Assembly: GCA_937863385.1 (NCBI GenBank)
Contig: CALMBW010000018.1
Span: 62,001-126,000 of the forward strand
DNA: 64,000 nt
Source: an uncultured Actinomycetes bacterium
GTDB taxonomy: Bacteria; Actinomycetota; CADDZG01; WHSQ01
Direction of reading: 5' to 3'
The notes under the pieces are model-generated. The model saw only the letters and a program-made list of their open reading frames with translations, did no database searches and had not been told where the DNA came from. Each line of letters opens with the position of its first letter. Positions within the stretch are counted from its first letter, which is position 1. Both the position numbers and the translations under genes were made by a program. This document shows, one piece after another, positions 62,596 through 64,000 of this stretch.

Positions 62596-63378
62596 CTATG
62601 TGCTCGTTGGACCATCGAGAAACAGAACCTGCGTAAGAACCAATACCGCCACGCCGACGACCATGTAGGCGAACCACCGCGACAAGCGAGGTGCGTCCAC
62701 ACGTTCACCCAGCCTCTCCCCCGCTACCGCGCCAACGATCGCCGCCGAAACAAACGGGAGGGCTATGCCCATATCGATCGACCCGACGCCTCCATGAGCC
62801 ACTAGCCCACCTGCCGAATTCAGCACGACCACGAGTAGCGAGGCTCCTACGGACACCTGAACCGGACATCCCATGGCAAGGGTCCAGGCTGGCACCAAAA
62901 CGAACCCGCCGCCGACCCCGAACAGCCCGGTTAGGACCCCCACTCCAAGACCCACGGACACGACGGTGAAAGCACGCTCGCGCCAGGCGTTCTCGCACGA
63001 TCGAGCAGCATCCGGGTCCTGTTTGCGGCTCTGCTTACGCAACATCGCCGCTGCTACTACCAGCATCAGGACAGCGAACCCAAGAAGCAGGGCCTCCTCA
63101 GCGATCCGACGGTTGAACCACGCCCCTATGAACGAGCCAGCGATGCCGGCCGCGCCGAACAACAGAGCGCTGCGCCACGGAACCTTGCCCGCTCGAAGAT
63201 GCGAGAGGGCCCCCGCCGCCGCCGACCCTCCGACGACGAGAAGGGACATCGGCACCGCGTCCCTAACCGGTTGACCGAGGGCGTAGACGAGTGCGGGAAC
63301 GGCAAGGATCGAACCTCCGCCTCCGAGCATCCCCAGTGACACCCCGATCGCACCACCCATAGGAACAGCCAGTAGCAT
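62596..63378 (-). CDS. TauE/SafE family exporter
   Basis: 260 residues, about eight membrane segments in two repeated halves: GGAIGVSLGMLGGGGSILAV and VLTGLFGVGGGFVLVPAW are the two glycine-rich TauE motifs. In cst operons TauE is thought to export sulfite or a related anion. ATG at 63378, two bases after the regulator's stop. Confidence 0.9.
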   Translation of the reverse strand: MLLAVPMGGAIGVSLGMLGGGGSILAVPALVYALGQPVRDAVPMSLLVVGGSAAAGALSHLRAGKVPWRSALLFGAAGIAGSFIGAWFNRRIAEEALLLGFAVLMLVVAAAMLRKQSRKQDPDAARSCENAWRERAFTVVSVGLGVGVLTGLFGVGGGFVLVPAWTLAMGCPVQVSVGASLLVVVLNSAGGLVAHGGVGSIDMGIALPFVSAAIVGAVAGERLGERVDAPRLSRWFAYMVVGVAVLVLTQVLFLDGPTST

Positions 63379-63380
63379 CC

Positions 63381-63650
63381 TTAAGCGAGCTTCAGGAACA
63401 GCCGTTCAAGCAGTTCCTCGTCATAACCCTGCTCGCCCGCACCCTTGGGGTCGGCGATGCAGTCCCTCAGACCGCTCGCGAGGATCCGAAAGCCCGCCCG
63501 GTCAAGGGCCTTGGCGGCCGCTGAGATCTGGGTTACGACATCGGTGCACTCACGTCCGGATTCGATCATCCTGATGATCCCTCCGATCTGCCCCTCGACC
63601 TTGCGGAGCCGGCCGACCACATCCACAAGCACGGTGTCTTGAAGCTTCAT
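63381..63650 (-). CDS. cstR: CsoR-family persulfide sensor (CstR-like)
   Basis: 89 residues, all-helical DUF156 repressor: RLRKVEGQIGGIIRMIESG, then RECTDVVTQISAAAKALDRA and SGLRDC. It keeps two cysteines (C35, C64) but has Gly60 where copper-binding CsoR has His. Two cysteines without the histidine is the CstR pattern, where the cysteines join through di- or trisulfide on persulfide stress. First gene of the operon; the operator 35-52 bases upstream suggests autoregulation. The longer frame from 63911 is rejected as it crosses the operator and thioredoxin promoter. Confidence 0.85.
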   Translation of the reverse strand: MKLQDTVLVDVVGRLRKVEGQIGGIIRMIESGRECTDVVTQISAAAKALDRAGFRILASGLRDCIADPKGAGEQGYDEELLERLFLKLA

Positions 63651-63684
63651 GATTGACTCCTTCCCGTATCGTATAGATTCTAAC

Positions 63685-63702
63685 CCTACCCCCCAGGGTA
63701 GG
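63685..63702. promoter_or_regulatory. CsoR/CstR-type operator between cstR and trxA
   Basis: CCTACCC-CCCA-GGGTAGG, a perfect 7-bp inverted repeat with a central G/C run, the known pattern of CsoR-family operators. It lies 35 bases from the cstR start and 58 bases from the divergent thioredoxin start, so it could control both. Confidence 0.75.
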
Positions 63703-63759
63703 AATACACGGGTCAGGATCCATGTTCTAGCTCGAAGAGATCGCCGAGAGGAGACAAGA

Positions 63760-64000
63760 GTGACCACCACCACGGAGCTAACCAAAGACACGTTCAACGA
63801 TTTCGTTGACGCCAACACCATAGGCTTGATCGATTTCTGGGCGGCGTGGTGCGGACCTTGCCGGGCGTTCGCCCCAGTGTTCGAGTCGGCCGCGGCACGC
63901 AACCCCGACATCGGCTTCGGAAAGGTGAATACCGAAGATCAGCCCGAGCTGGCGGGGGCTTTCGAGATCATGTCTATCCCCACTCTGATCGCATTCAAGG
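63760..64000 (+). CDS. trxA: Thioredoxin, 3' end cut by window edge
   Basis: 80 codons seen. FWAAWCGPCRAF holds the redox-active WCGPC motif; FGKVNTEDQPELAGAFEI and SIPTLIAFK give the rest of the fold including the cis-proline. GTG at 63760 has AGAGGAG upstream. Divergent from the cst-like operon and next to its operator, so it may help reduce persulfides or restore the operon's proteins. Confidence 0.93.
   Translation, partial: MTTTTELTKDTFNDFVDANTIGLIDFWAAWCGPCRAFAPVFESAAARNPDIGFGKVNTEDQPELAGAFEIMSIPTLIAFK

Noticed and set aside
1-64000. CRISPR arrays, insertion sequences, prophage or attachment sites
   Set aside because: No regularly spaced repeats, transposase or integrase frames were seen on either strand; direct repeats noted are short.

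Overview
The window is high-GC DNA from a bacterium that is most likely an actinobacterium (Actinomycetota), probably not a well-studied genus. The reasons are the arg gene order (argC-J-B-D-R-G-H), a bioA-F-D-B cluster followed by a BsaP-like Cys-rich protein of the mycobacterial type, the o-succinylbenzoate menaquinone pathway, many GTG/TTG starts, many 1-16 bp gene overlaps, an apparently leaderless argC start and stand-alone LigC / LigD-polymerase genes. I see no rRNA, prophage, insertion sequence or CRISPR array. It reads as an ordinary chromosomal core with some accessory modules.

Layout. 1-6745: arginine operon on the minus strand under a double ARG box; argF is absent and argH runs off the left edge. 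6839-9198: an acidic Gly/Asp-rich secreted protein coupled to a membrane GAF-GGDEF enzyme. 9201-12168: an ABC-F / double-ACT / peptide deformylase operon on the minus strand. 12206-17517: a secreted metallophosphoesterase, MsrB, a cysteine-desulfurase-like enzyme and small proteins. 17584-17849: tRNA-Cys, tRNA-Val and a terminator. 17988-23028: a PAP2-like protein without its catalytic histidines, then biotin synthesis (bioA-bioF-bioD-bioB-bsaP). 23095-33467: menaquinone synthesis in three blocks (menE with an MFS transporter on minus; menB-A-C-D on plus; merR-menG-menF on minus) interrupted by a secreted ceramidase-like hydrolase. 33464-37370: a tandem-MerR regulator, a PolX-type PHP protein, and an ATP-dependent DNA ligase tail to tail with a LigD-type polymerase, the latter coupled to malQ (37367-39181).

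39332-45757: a hypothetical protein, glutamate dehydrogenase, an ECF sigma / anti-sigma pair, an orphan histidine kinase, a secreted alpha/beta hydrolase and a membrane protein. 45803-50561: a class A penicillin-binding protein, an NTF2-like protein and an ABC-2 exporter. 50730-54652: an acyl-CoA synthetase, a VOC protein, a decayed 5'-3' exonuclease pseudogene and a phosphodiester-glycosidase-like protein. 54908-60274: two large PAS-GGDEF-EAL proteins flanking a glycerophosphodiesterase. 60474-64000: a persulfide-responsive operon (cstR-like, tauE-like, rhodanese, CstB-like, DUF302) divergent from thioredoxin.

The most interesting points are the rearranged cst-like sulfide/persulfide operon with a CsoR/CstR-type operator shared with a thioredoxin promoter; the BsaP-like gene after bioB; the double ARG box over a leaderless argC promoter; the tandem-MerR regulator coupled to menG-menF; conserved catalytic residues missing from the PAP2 and MenE proteins; and the exonuclease pseudogene. 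All calls come from reading the sequence; no database search was possible.
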